64,000 nucleotides of DNA from Caprimulgus europaeus. Its lineage: Eukaryota > Chordata > Aves > Caprimulgiformes > Caprimulgidae. The DNA is taken from contig OU015530.1 in assembly GCA_907165065.1 (NCBI GenBank), forward strand, positions 45,324,965 through 45,388,964. The letters run 5' to 3'. The notes under the pieces were generated by a model, which had not been told where the DNA came from, did no database searches, and saw only the letters and a list, made by a program, of their open reading frames with translations. Made by a program: the position numbers and the translations under genes. Positions within the stretch are counted from its first letter, which is position 1, and every line of letters begins with the position of its first letter. Shown here piece after piece: positions 43,101-54,100 of the stretch.

Positions 43101-46100
43101 GTGGACAGCAGTTGTGGATTTTAAAATAGATTTAATTGCATCTACTTATGTTTCATTGTTCAGCTCTGAAAGTTTTCCAGTGGCTTTTAGGACCCCTTCT
43201 AAAATCAGACACGATGAGATACCACTAGATTTCAAAGCTTAGCTTTACCCCAAACCATGTCTGTGCTTTCTAACTGTCTCTCTTATTTAAATAGTATCTG
43301 GTACAAATCCGCAGATTTGACAATCAGACTTTATTACAGCCTGGAAATGGTCTTCTATGAGGTTCTAGTACTGGAGCACATACGGTGGGATGGGGCTGTG
43401 CATCACATGCCTGCCTTCTAATGTGGTAAGTGGTGCCATGCCAACTGCTGGCACTCTGGAGCTGGAGTCCCTCTGCTACTATATCCATGTCTGTAGTATT
43501 GCTCTCCCTATTTTCTTACAGTCTTTACAGATGAACAGGAAGTACAGGGAACAGCTATAGATAAATAATAAATGAGGGGAATTGTATGCTGAGTATCTTC
43601 AGATACACTATGGTATATCTTCAGATGGGAACTCTGGCCTTGAAAGATGGTGCTGAGTCAAGGGGTGAAGAAAATACAGTCTATGTTTTTGCACAGACCA
43701 AACACTTGATAATGACCACCATAGCCTGGAGCCCAAAGCTGGACTGACGACAGGGACTTGTAGAGCAGAGCAGGCCTGTGGCCTGTGTTTCTGTCCTTCT
43801 ACAGACACACTGGTGCTTCAAAGGCAGTTTTTGTCACTGCAGTGCCCCTGAGGGCTATGCCCTGACATTATCAGTGTTTATGTTCTCTACCTTTCTTTAA
43901 CCAAATATCTCCAGATCACAGCCAAAAGAAGCCTCTGGATACAATAAATCCAAATTGGCCCTGAGGGGTCCCAGATGGCTAAATGGTCTGGGTCTCTTCC
44001 TAATCTGAATGTGGGAAGAAGACACATCACAAAAAAGAGAAGTATTGGCTTGAATTAAGGTATGAGCTGTCTAGGAAAGCTAAAATAAAAAAGCTAAAGT
44101 TGTCTAGAAAAGCCAAAATAGCATTCAGGCTTTCTGACCTAAATCCAGCCCTAAATTAGGCTGCACAATGAGCCTGGAGGGTGATGTTACTTGCCTTCTT
44201 TTAAAATAAAGTGGGCCATCTTACCTCAGCTCATCCTGCTGAGGGATTAGATGTTGTCGCCTGGTGCAGTCCTGCAGGCAACAGTTTGGGGGCTTGAATT
44301 CCTAGCTGTTATCCTTATTTCACAAATGGTAGAGGTCCCTCACAGCAATGACAAGCAAGGTTATTTTAACTGGCAATATTGACAGAGACAATTTATAGCC
44401 TATTGTGTGGATGCAGCTGCTGAGCACGCATACCCTGCCACCATCTTGGCATTCCTGACTCTATTTTTGACAAAGGATGTTTAACCAGGAATACCTTCAT
44501 ATCTCAGCATAATTTATATCTTGGCCATTTGCATATTTTCTGTTCCCTTCTTTCAGCTTTCCCTCCTTCCCTTACTTGTCCTTATGTGAATACAACTCTG
44601 GAAAAAAAAAAGGGGGGGAGGATGGGGAAATGAAGCTAAAACCATCATCATACACCATAAATAAAACTCAGTAACAGAAGAAATGATTGTTTGGCAAATA
44701 TTTTACATTAAAAATTCTGAAACCAAGAAAACTCCTGTATTTACTACTGCAGCTAAAAATATTTTTACTCAGTTACTGGATAAGGAGTTTTCAAGTGACA
44801 TCCTTTCAAACTACACTTTTAGGGTTCCCTTGGTATGGGGCTCACTACAGAAAGGATGCTCAGTGTGTTCTGCCAAGGCATCGCACGCCCTGTGAGAGAG
44901 AGCTGGGGAGAAATGGTCTTCATACAGTTATATTTTGCTTTATTAATTATTTTTACCTTTTTTCCAGGTAAGACATGTTCAGTCATAAAGCTCAGTGTCG
45001 TCACAGTGACCGTAAGTACCTCATGCAGTATGAGCACACAGCTCCCTGTCTGAGCTGACTCGTCTTGCCCCCCCAGGAACAGAGTCATGAGTTGAAGCAA
45101 ACAAGCGGGGCTGCAGGGACAGCCCTGTGCCTGGACTGCCAGCAGCCCCAAGGTGTTGGGTTGTCATGACATCACTTTTCTCCCTTGCTGTGTCACATTC
45201 AGGCTCATTCTTCTTGTGTTTTTCCAGTTACTGATAAGATTTCCTGACAATAATTGTACATATTATGTTTGTTCCTATTACAACATAGACTAAAAAAGAC
45301 AGAGTAACATCCCATAAGTAGTTGAATGGTAGTAGACTATTTTCCTCAAGGTAATTGAGTATGGTAGGGGTAAGGAAAGAAAAGCTGAGAGTCTTATTTC
45401 CATCCATGCCTTTTCCTCAGGGTAGAGTGCAGCCAGACATTGAGAAGGGCTGGCTGTGCGACTGCCCTGATGGCCAAGGAGCGTGCACCCCACAGGTGTC
45501 CTGCTCCAAGGAGGCAGCTCCCTCCATCATTGCTGTAGAGGTTTGCTGGAGCTTCGGATTGCTGGGCAATCAGCCCTAGGCTCTTTCGAGTGAGGTCCAG
45601 AGTACCAAGTAGTTTTGGCAGAAAGAAGTGATATAAATTACAAGTAAGTGACTTGTGGCCTCTTGACAACCAGGCTCCTTTTTTTCAAAGCTTTTTTCCA
45701 TCATGACTACAGAGAGGCTCAGCTCGCTGCCTGCCTCAGCACACAGGAGAAAATTTGGTGGGGCTGTGATTGACAGGGCCATGGTGTCCTGTCAGGGAGA
45801 CTATGTTTTAGAAATAAAATTCCTTTGGGAAATTGCAATGGGATAGCTTCCAGTGAGCTACACTGAAAGTGCCTTTCAAACATAGGGATGCTCATCCTCT
45901 TCTATTCCCTTTCCTTCTATTATCCATCTGCAGTTTTCACGGGGAGACAGAGAGGTGTCTGTTATTTCCCACTCTATGCTCTTCTTCCCTCTCTCCCCTC
46001 TCCCTGTGTTTCACCACTGAAGTATCTCAGCAATGCCAGGAGGCTGGTATGCCTCGGAAGGGTAAGAATAGTCTACAATGGCAGAGATCGCTCCTGTTGT

Positions 46101-46366
46101 TGTTTGTCTGTTTGCAGTTGTCTGGACAGAGGAGCCATGAAAGAGGTAGGAGCAATTGGATCTGAGAAGCTGGAGCTTTTGCAAGACAAACTATTAAAGC
46201 CTGAAGATGATTTGTTCCAACATCCAGAGCTAGCAGTCCTGTTCAAATCATCAAAAAAAGCCCTCAATGATACATTGCTGTGGCTGGGTTTCTCATTTCC
46301 ATTCTTGAGCTGTATCAAAATGCCTTTTTTTTTTTTTTCTTTCCCTTTCCTGTTTTCCCTTTTTAG
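37186..46366. other. Intergenic sequence between CCNY and GJD4, nothing recognised
   Basis: About 9 kb without a recognisable gene or mobile element. A moderately G/C-rich patch lies at about 39120-39250 and G-runs at 37937 and 44608. Short open frames (for example 41873-42223) show no family features, and overlapping frames on both strands are equally long, as expected by chance. GJD4 promoter elements must lie toward the right end, but I cannot point to a TATA box or CpG cluster. Confidence 0.5.
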
Positions 46367-46437
46367 GTCTAGTCTTCTTTGGAAATGCCAAAATTGTTAG
46401 GATATCAGGAGCTGGAAGTGTGTGAACCTGTTCAAAC

Positions 46438-46501
46438 ATGGAGCGCTGGGACTCACTGGGATTTTTGATTGTCACACTCAACTATAATGTGACTATTATA
46501 G
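46438..46501 (+). CDS. GJD4: GJD4 coding exon 1 (connexin N-terminus)
   Basis: ATG at 46438 begins MERWDSLGFLIVTLNYNVTII, and a final G is shared with the next exon (donor GTAAGT at 46502). This is the short first coding exon typical of delta-group connexins, whose reading frame is interrupted by an intron soon after the N-terminus, as in Cx36 genes. It matches the remembered human GJD4 start MEGVDLLGFLIITLNCNVTMV. The N-terminal segment lines the pore entrance of connexin channels and precedes the first membrane helix, so losing this exon would remove channel gating. The start is fixed by the family alignment and by the joined frame GKIWLML. A polypyrimidine tract with AG at 46365-46366 lies just upstream and may be the acceptor of a 5' UTR exon. 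Confidence 0.93.
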
Positions 46502-49484
46502 GTAAGTACTTTAAAAAAGCTCTCTTCTTTCTTTTGCTGCTCCAAATCCTGGAGCCACCTGAGTGTCCTACTGATAATCAACTTTAATTTCTAGCTATCT
46601 CTTGGTTAGCCTTACAATTATTTAGGTACTTGATATGAGTAGTTAATGTATTTCTTTTCTTGCTAAACAGATTCCTATTCCCTCTCTGATAGATATTTTC
46701 TGAACTTTATATTAAAAATTCTGGCAAGGTTTTCAAATGTGGCTTCTCTTGGTGCCTGAAGCTCCAATCATCTCTAATGGCTGTTGTAGGCATCATGGTG
46801 AAAACACACAGAAGTAACACTTTATTCGTATGACATAAAGTGAGCAGTAGAATGCACACAATAGCTTTAGTGATGAATTAAGAAGTTTAAAGAAGGGAAA
46901 TAAAACCCTCCTCTCTTTTGCAGTGAGAAGTTTTTGGTTTATTACTGTTGTGAATTATCATTGCTTTTCATTCCTTATTTTTATAAACAAAGTTCACACG
47001 CATTTAAAAATAAAACAAATTACAGTTGTTTTTTTCCTCAGCTAACTGTTGCCTGAGTGTTTTTTTGGTTTTCTTTCAAATTTAAATAAGACACTTCCTT
47101 TTTCATGGGCTACTTTGAGCAAAGCATGAGCCAGAGAAAATTTTTCAAGGGTCTTTCAAAGACCCATCACCTCCAGTAGCAGACAGCTGCTGTAATTTGT
47201 GCTGTGCATTGCAGGCAACATCCAACTAAGCTGCAGGAGGGTCGGTGAAGGGGCTTGTTCTAGTATGGTTAATCAAGACTGAGTCATTAGAGAAGGTGAT
47301 GCATAGAGGGGTTACCTCTAAAATGTGTGTCATACTAAACTACTTCCTAAGAAGCCATTGATTTTTCTTAAGCAACACTCCCTGTTGTACATGTTCTAAT
47401 TAAAAATTGATGGTGAAATAGCATGTGGTATTTTGAGCTTAATTAACTAACGTGCTCCAAACACTTTGAGGTCCTCACAGGGAAAAAAAGCGACCTAAGT
47501 ATGAGACATCTCTTGCTAAAGATGACTGATTCTGTCCAGCTGGTGTTTTCTATTGACCCATGCTATGTCGAAAAGTGAGTAACTGTGCAGCCCATCACCA
47601 ATGTGCAGGATGCTGAAAGCAAAACCACCACTTAAGTTCACGTGATTAAAGATCTCTATATATTCAGTACAGTAATACGTATCACACAATATAGCAGAAA
47701 TATTTGAATATTTTAGATTCATACCAACTACAGAGGAATAGCTTTATAGGAAATAGAAGAGAATGTTGTTCAAGACTACCTGTAAGTAATCATATATTTT
47801 ATAGGAAAAAATGTTTCGAGATCTGTATTTTTAGAACACGTATTGGTGCTATTTCACAGACTGACTTTAAAACATTATGTGCATGTGAGATGTGTAATCA
47901 TTGTTAATGACTTGAGGTTTTCAGTGCACTTCTCAACTATTAATTCCATATAACATGCTTCTCTTTAGTCGATGAGTCTTGCTGTTTGTCTATGGTTACA
48001 ACTGATTTCTTAACCATTCCTTAAAGCACAGAACTCACATATTGCTCTTTTCTGTTTTGTGTTTTGTTTGTTGGGTTTTTTTTTTTGTTCCTAAGTGTGT
48101 TTTTTGTCTTTTCTTGGCATGTTTTAAAAATATATTAAATTAAAGCAAGGGATTATTAAATTAAATTACTTTTTCAAAACCATGTAGGGAACCAGTGACA
48201 GGACTCAAAAGGAGACTTGAGAAATTCAAGGGCTAAACTGAACTTCAGGTGTTTTTTTTCCATGTGTTTGTACAGAATATATTTTTAATTTTTAACAATA
48301 TCACAGTTTATTTTCAGGCTTTCCTATACTGCCCAGGAAAAGGATTTATTTTTCTCGCTTTTCCCCTTTCTTCTCCTTTTCTTCTCTCTTTCTTCTCCCT
48401 TTTTCTTGTTCTTTAAAAAAAAAAAAAATTAAATAAAGTGCTTTGTCAGTAATACCACAGTGTGAGTAACTTTACAAAAAACTTTTAACAAAAACCTACC
48501 CCATCCAAAAATCCTCAAAGAAACTATCATGAACTATCAGTCTCATTCAAGGATATGATATGCAGGGTAACAATGCCTGATCTTTCACTGCTATTGGTGT
48601 AATGGAATACAGATAAGAGATGATCTTTCCCACCAAAGTGGAGGAGACCAAGCCCTACCTAAAGCAATCATATGAAAGAATTCAGGGAAAGATCATTAAA
48701 AGTAAGCAACAAATTAAAATGCCAAACTTCTAAGGCTTCATTTGGTGTTGGCATCAACACAGAAGGAGCTTCTGCTCTGAAAGGAGAGAAAAGCTGCACA
48801 CTAAGGTGAACAAAGGTTGGTAAACATGATCAAGACAGGGCAACCAAAGAAGCAGTAGAGAGAAAAGAGCAGGGTACACGTGTGCCCATAGAAATGTACA
48901 GTTGTAGGACATTTTGCATGTTTGCTGGTAGCCCCTGGTAGCCAGCTTACATTAAAAACCAGTCTAGACACAGCAGAGATTTTATGGACTGTGGCAAACT
49001 TTTATGACCAAGACCAAGACCAGGTTTTATGTCATGAAACAGTGTTTTGTATCTAGAAGAGTTTCACACTGTGTTAACAGAACTATGTTATTGAAATAGG
49101 ACAAAATTCAGGTACAGGTGTATGAAACCAACAGCAAGGAAGAACTGTGAATTAAATGGGATTATTTGATCAATTGTGAACTCTTTTTATCAGATTTGGA
49201 CATGTTCAGAGTGTTTTCATTAGGCTGAAGTTTCAATTGACACGACTTATTGTATGTCAAACTCTTCAGTCCAAATTAAGGTTATGGAGTGTGTCAGCTG
49301 ACACATTTTCACACAAGTTTCAGTCCTAGTCAAAACAAAGCTAAAGAGGAGCTTTTAGGAAAGGAGACTGATTATAGAGGCTATTTCTTCAGATGTCTTG
49401 TGTATAGAAAGAGCATCATTACATGACCTGCCTTCCCTTCCTCCTGAGTGCTCTGACTCTTTTTCTTACCTTTTTCTCCTCTAG
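46502..49484 (+). other. GJD4: GJD4 intron (2.98 kb)
   Basis: The intron runs from donor GTAAGT to acceptor TTTCTCCTCTAG. It interrupts the glycine codon after residue 21, the position known for delta connexins. It contains a pyrimidine-rich tract at about 48343-48412 followed by an A-run at 48416-48428. No exon or mobile element is recognised. Confidence 0.88.
48343..48428. repeat. Polypyrimidine tract followed by A-run
   Basis: About 70 bp of almost unbroken C/T with many TTCTCC and CTTTTC units passes into an A-run. It is low-complexity sequence inside the GJD4 intron. It could form a triplex, but no function is shown. Confidence 0.7.
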
Positions 49485-50665
49485 GAAAGATCTGGCTGAT
49501 GTTAATGATTCTGCTGCGGATGGCAGTGGTAGTGTTAGCAGGCTATCCACTCTACCAAGATGAGCAGGAGCGCTTTGTCTGCAACACCCTGCAACCAGGA
49601 TGCTCCAACGTTTGCTATGACTTGTTCTCTCCTGTATCTCACTTCAGGTTCTGGCTCATTCAGACTGTGTCTATCCTGTTACCTTACGCTGCATTCAGCA
49701 TTTACGTGTTGCACAAGGTAGCTTTGTACATTGTAACAATGCACTGTTCGGTGCATGGATGCAAAGGGAATAAGGGTTCATCAGGCCCCAAAGACCTGAA
49801 GGAGCACTGTAGAAGTGCAGTTCTCAATAGATTAGATTGTGGTGCAGAGAACCTAAGGGTCCTGGATTTTTCTGGGGCATATACTGTTCATCTTTTTTTT
49901 AGGACATTACTTGAGGCTGCCTTTGCAGCTGTGCAGTATTTTCTTTTTGGATTTTTTGTTCCTGAGCGCTTTTCCTGCTACCATTCACCTTGTACAAGCG
50001 CAGTTGACTGTTACATCTCCCGGCCCACTGAGAAATCCGTCATGATGATTTTCATCTGGGGAGTCAGCAGTCTATCCTTTCTGCTTAGCCTTGCTGATCT
50101 TGTTTGTGCTCTCCAGAGAATGACAGCGAGAAACCAGAAGAAAGAGCTGCTGGCCAACCTCCATGTAGAGAATGAGTGCATTTTAAATCTTCCCCCAGTA
50201 CAGCCTGGTAGCTCTTCTCTACCTCAAAACCAAGACTGTCCAGTATCAAATAGCAGCCAGACCAGTGATGGTTCCTGCTCACTTCTCTCTGAAGAGGAAG
50301 AAGAGGTTGTTCTTCATGCTGAAGTGGTCTCTCAGCAAACTGCCAGCACTAACCTTAACAGCAATAAGCCCTGTATATCAGGAGATCTTGCTGTTAAGCA
50401 AGATGGCACTGAAGAGCCTTTGTGTGCTGGTGACCACCAAGGAACTACATGCAGGCAAGTGAGACCCAGGCTTCAGCAAGACTTCATTAAAGATACTTCC
50501 CTGACTTTGAGACCTCAGATCAAATCTCCCCTTGGCATTTCTTCCACTGTAGTTCAGAGCAAGCTTTTAGGATATTACCCTTCAGCTGAGCTAAAAAACC
50601 CTGATGCACAATCAAACTATAGCAGTACTAGTTGCTTGAGGTCAAAAAAATCAGAATGGGTATAG
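49485..50665 (+). CDS. GJD4: GJD4 coding exon 2: delta-4 connexin, four membrane helices and C-tail
   Basis: Joined to exon 1 it gives a 414-residue connexin (human about 370). In order: first membrane helix (about 22-41), first extracellular loop with cysteines 54, 61 and 65 in the pattern C-x6-C-x3-C (CNTLQPGCSNVCYD), second helix (about 77-97), cytoplasmic loop (about 98-150) with four extra cysteines, third helix (about 155-180), second extracellular loop with cysteines 186, 191 and 197 (C-x4-C-x5-C), SRPTEK, and fourth helix (about 206-229). The tail holds an acidic run near 291-295 and ends KKSEWV, as human GJD4 ends RKSEWV. The final SEWV resembles the PDZ-binding ends of delta connexins. 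Gap-junction hemichannels of six subunits dock between cells. Mammalian GJD4 is linked to muscle progenitors. All six docking cysteines are present and the frame is intact, so it is likely functional. Confidence 0.97.
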
Positions 50666-51165
50666 AGCCCTGAGTGAACACCTCCCCATGACCCTGGCAG
50701 GACACATCAGCGCATCACTGAGGAGGTTCCAATAGTTTCAACTGGATCCCTTAGCTGAGGTTATGCTACAGAGATACTCTACTATGCTGTGTTCCTCCAC
50801 TGAAGAGGAAGGAAAAACCTCAGATACGAGTTTGCAGGACATTATGTTAAGGGAACTGTTCTTTGAAAAACATAACATTTTAATGTTTTTTTTCTGTGTG
50901 TAAGTGACTTTATAAAGCTGTGGACTGTTGCTAAGGTGACTGACCTGGTTTTCCAGGAGTACGTGTGAACACTTGTTTACCCTAACGTAGTTTTATTGCA
51001 AAAGATTGAGCTTTGGAAAGACGTGACTTTTAAACACACTTGTACATTGTCTGCTGTCAGAAGGTTAATTTATCTCCTCATACTAAATCTCTAAGCCCAC
51101 TCTAAGAAAGGATATTCAAGCAAGAAGAGTAGACAGTGAATAAAATAAAAATACATGTATTGTAG
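50666..51165 (+). other. GJD4: GJD4 3' untranslated region
   Basis: It runs from the stop to a probable cleavage point just after two overlapping poly(A) signals. It is about 500 nt of ordinary AT-rich sequence with no conserved element I can name. Confidence 0.65.
51139..51149 (+). terminator. GJD4 poly(A) signal
   Basis: Two overlapping AATAAA hexamers (51139-51144 and 51144-51149) are followed by a GT-containing stretch (ATGTATTGTAG). This is the first canonical signal after the GJD4 stop. Confidence 0.65.
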
Positions 51166-54100
51166 CAAAGTATTAATGTGTAAAAAATCCCTTGGATCTT
51201 ACTGATTGAAGGTTATACCTATCCTAATTAGTAACACCATGGCTGTACCTCTCTCTGACCCTGAGGTCAACTGGCACAGTCTGAAGATATCTGAGTTATT
51301 CAACTCCATTAACCACCAAAACACGGTGGCTGCATCCAGATTAGCTGTTCGGAATGGTCTTGTACTCAAGAATTGCTCAGGAGATGACTAGGAGGTGTGG
51401 GTCAGAAGTGTGTCAGGGAGTGCTCCAGCAGCTTGACTGAGGGACCCCCAGCAGGGGTTTGAGCTCCAGTGCCCGTGCCCTCGACATTAGTGCAGATGTA
51501 CATCAGTGCAAATGTCCTGCTGACGTGTCTCAATCTGAAATAGTCACACCAGGGTCTTGTTTTCAGTAGGGGGAATGAGTCATTCGACCCCGTTTTAGGC
51601 ATCTTTGAAGGTAAGATGAGTCACTTTCTAGATATACCTATTTCTCCCACAATGTGATTATCTCAGACCTGGGCTTAGGGAAAATGGTTTCTACCCCAAG
51701 AGAATGATATTGTGGCAATGTCTATATCAAAGTGCTCACCCTCTTTGTCTGTCAGAGGTCTAATGCTAATAATCTGAAAACATGTTTAAATTGAGTGAAT
51801 CACAGAAGATTTTATTACTGTCATGCTTTGTGCTTTCTGTCAATGTTAATTCTGTTGCATTTACATAAGCATGGTCCAGCACTGAAACACAGGCGTGCGT
51901 GAGCTAAATTTTCTTTTAGCTAGAAGTTGGTGGAGGGGGTTGAAGGTTGCATACACCTGCAGATCATCAGTGGGAGTGGATGTGGAGGAGCATGTACTCA
52001 GAGAAATGTTCTGGTGGTAGTGTCTTACAAAACAGATCATTCAGAGAGCAGCAAGAGCTGGTATTTGTAGGCGCTACTTGGAGCTAGAGTTGCTACCTCT
52101 CCATTTAGACCCAAGCAAAGGGGAAAACAGGCACAGACCCAGTCTTGTGCCTACTTTGCTATGTAACAAGTGTCTCTAATGACTTAATGGCTGTCTCCTC
52201 TGTGCAGAACATCAAGGGACAACAGCTTTCACACTGTTCTTTTTCTCTCCTGTGGGTGCAGAAGTCTTTAAGACAGTTTGGCTCACAATGTCTGTATATA
52301 ATTTCTCACATATCCACTTAATTATCCTCTGTCTTCTACATCCTGTCAAAAATCAGGTAGCTTAATAGATGGACAGAACTGCTCTTTGGGTTGGGAGGCA
52401 GAATTTGCTTCTGCTCGTGAAGTACTTTGGGATCCAGAGGTATGCTACAGAGATTTTTAATTAATGCCTTCTAAGTAAAGTTTTCCTCTCTATTAGCTAT
52501 GTTTGTTTCTTTTATCATGTGTGCTTGTTGTGTGATTTATCATTTCCAGGGTAGGAGCAGCATTAATTATTAAACTTTCGTAGGCAGAAAAACATTAAAT
52601 ATTTAAACTCCTCATCCTCCAAAGCCTCGTTAACGGGATCTGTGCTGATTATACATACCATGACAAAACATTGCAACAATGAAACCTTTTATGATTCATT
52701 GCATCTTCTCAGCTGTGAGAAGGAATGCAAGGAACAAATGTGGATTCAGTCTATCATGTACATCCCTCAGTGTGAGATATAAATAGGGTAGGATAAATAA
52801 TGAGTGCATTGTGGCTGGACACAGTTTGCATTTTTGTGTCTTTAGCTAGACATCTTTTAATGACTAAGGAGTCTTATTTCAAATCAGAAAGATCCTGATT
52901 GTGTCTGAAATGGAAAATTAAATTAGTGAACTTCTTCCTTATTCTATTTGTGGTCTCTTGTTGTGAGATCGTGGCCTTTGGTTTGTGTCACTCAGCTGTA
53001 GACCTGGCTGCTTTTAGGATTTGTGGACCCTTTGACTCATAATTCAGTGTCAGTGTAATAAGCACTTAATGTGTTTATGAAAACTGCACGCTAAAAGAGC
53101 AGGATTTCTATGGGCTTTTCACTGTGGAGTCAATAGAAGCTTCTGGCATCAACAACCTGCTCCTAAGGGAATGTCGCCGAGTCTCTTCTAACAACTGTTT
53201 CCAAATCACATTTACTAATTACAAACACATGGTTTTACAAACTGGGTGGCTCTATCAGTGAGAGAAGACCAAGGGAAGATGTATGTACATGTTTGAACTA
53301 TTCTGAGCTTCAACAGCTCAAGCAAATGAGAAGAGATCGTTGGCAGGGGCATCCACAATAGGGAGAAGGAAACAGGAAAGAAGATCTGTTTGAAAGAACA
53401 AAGAGGATCACCTCTAATTTCTCCTTATATTCACTATCATTGAATGTTAAGGCACTGTGAAGATGTCCTAGAAAGAGTAAAAGAAGTAATAGATGTGGAG
53501 CAAGGAAGCAGCAAGATTTTCTTCTGTTTAAGCAAAGATTTAGTCTTTTAAATTTATGAATTGGTTTCATAAGTCCTTGTTGAATGTATTTCATACTCAA
53601 AAAATATTACAAAAGCATCTTGTTACATTTGCCAGTGTGTCTTTAAATCTTTTCTTAACCCATCTACTTCAGAAAAGCATTTCTGAAGATGTGTTGAGAA
53701 CACAGCGCTCCTAATCCTGCCCTCAAGAAGCTTTGCCTTGCATTCAGACAAGCAGTAGCTGCAGTGCAGGCACCACTTGCACCCTGGGGTGGACTTATGG
53801 AACAATACATAAGCTCCAGTCTTGTGTGATATTGAACATGAGGAATTGAGCACCCTGGAAATAAGATTTATCTGTGATAAAATAGTTTTCACACAGGAAA
53901 TATTTTTTTAATTGGAAAATTATAAAATGCCTAAAAAAATGTTCTCTTAGTACCTTCAGCTGCATCATAGCACTTCTTTTGCTAAATGACTATCTACTAG
54001 TTTGCTGAAGATCCAGAATTTCCATGTTTTCCATGCAGTAAAATCAAGTATCACTGGGAGTTTCTGCAGTATCAGCATGATTTAAAGAATAAAAATATTT

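Noticed and set aside
45888-46400. Open frame of 170 codons just upstream of GJD4
   Set aside because: It runs through a poly-T tract (Phe runs) and is not in frame with the connexin start. The connexin N-terminus is fully accounted for by 46438-46501.
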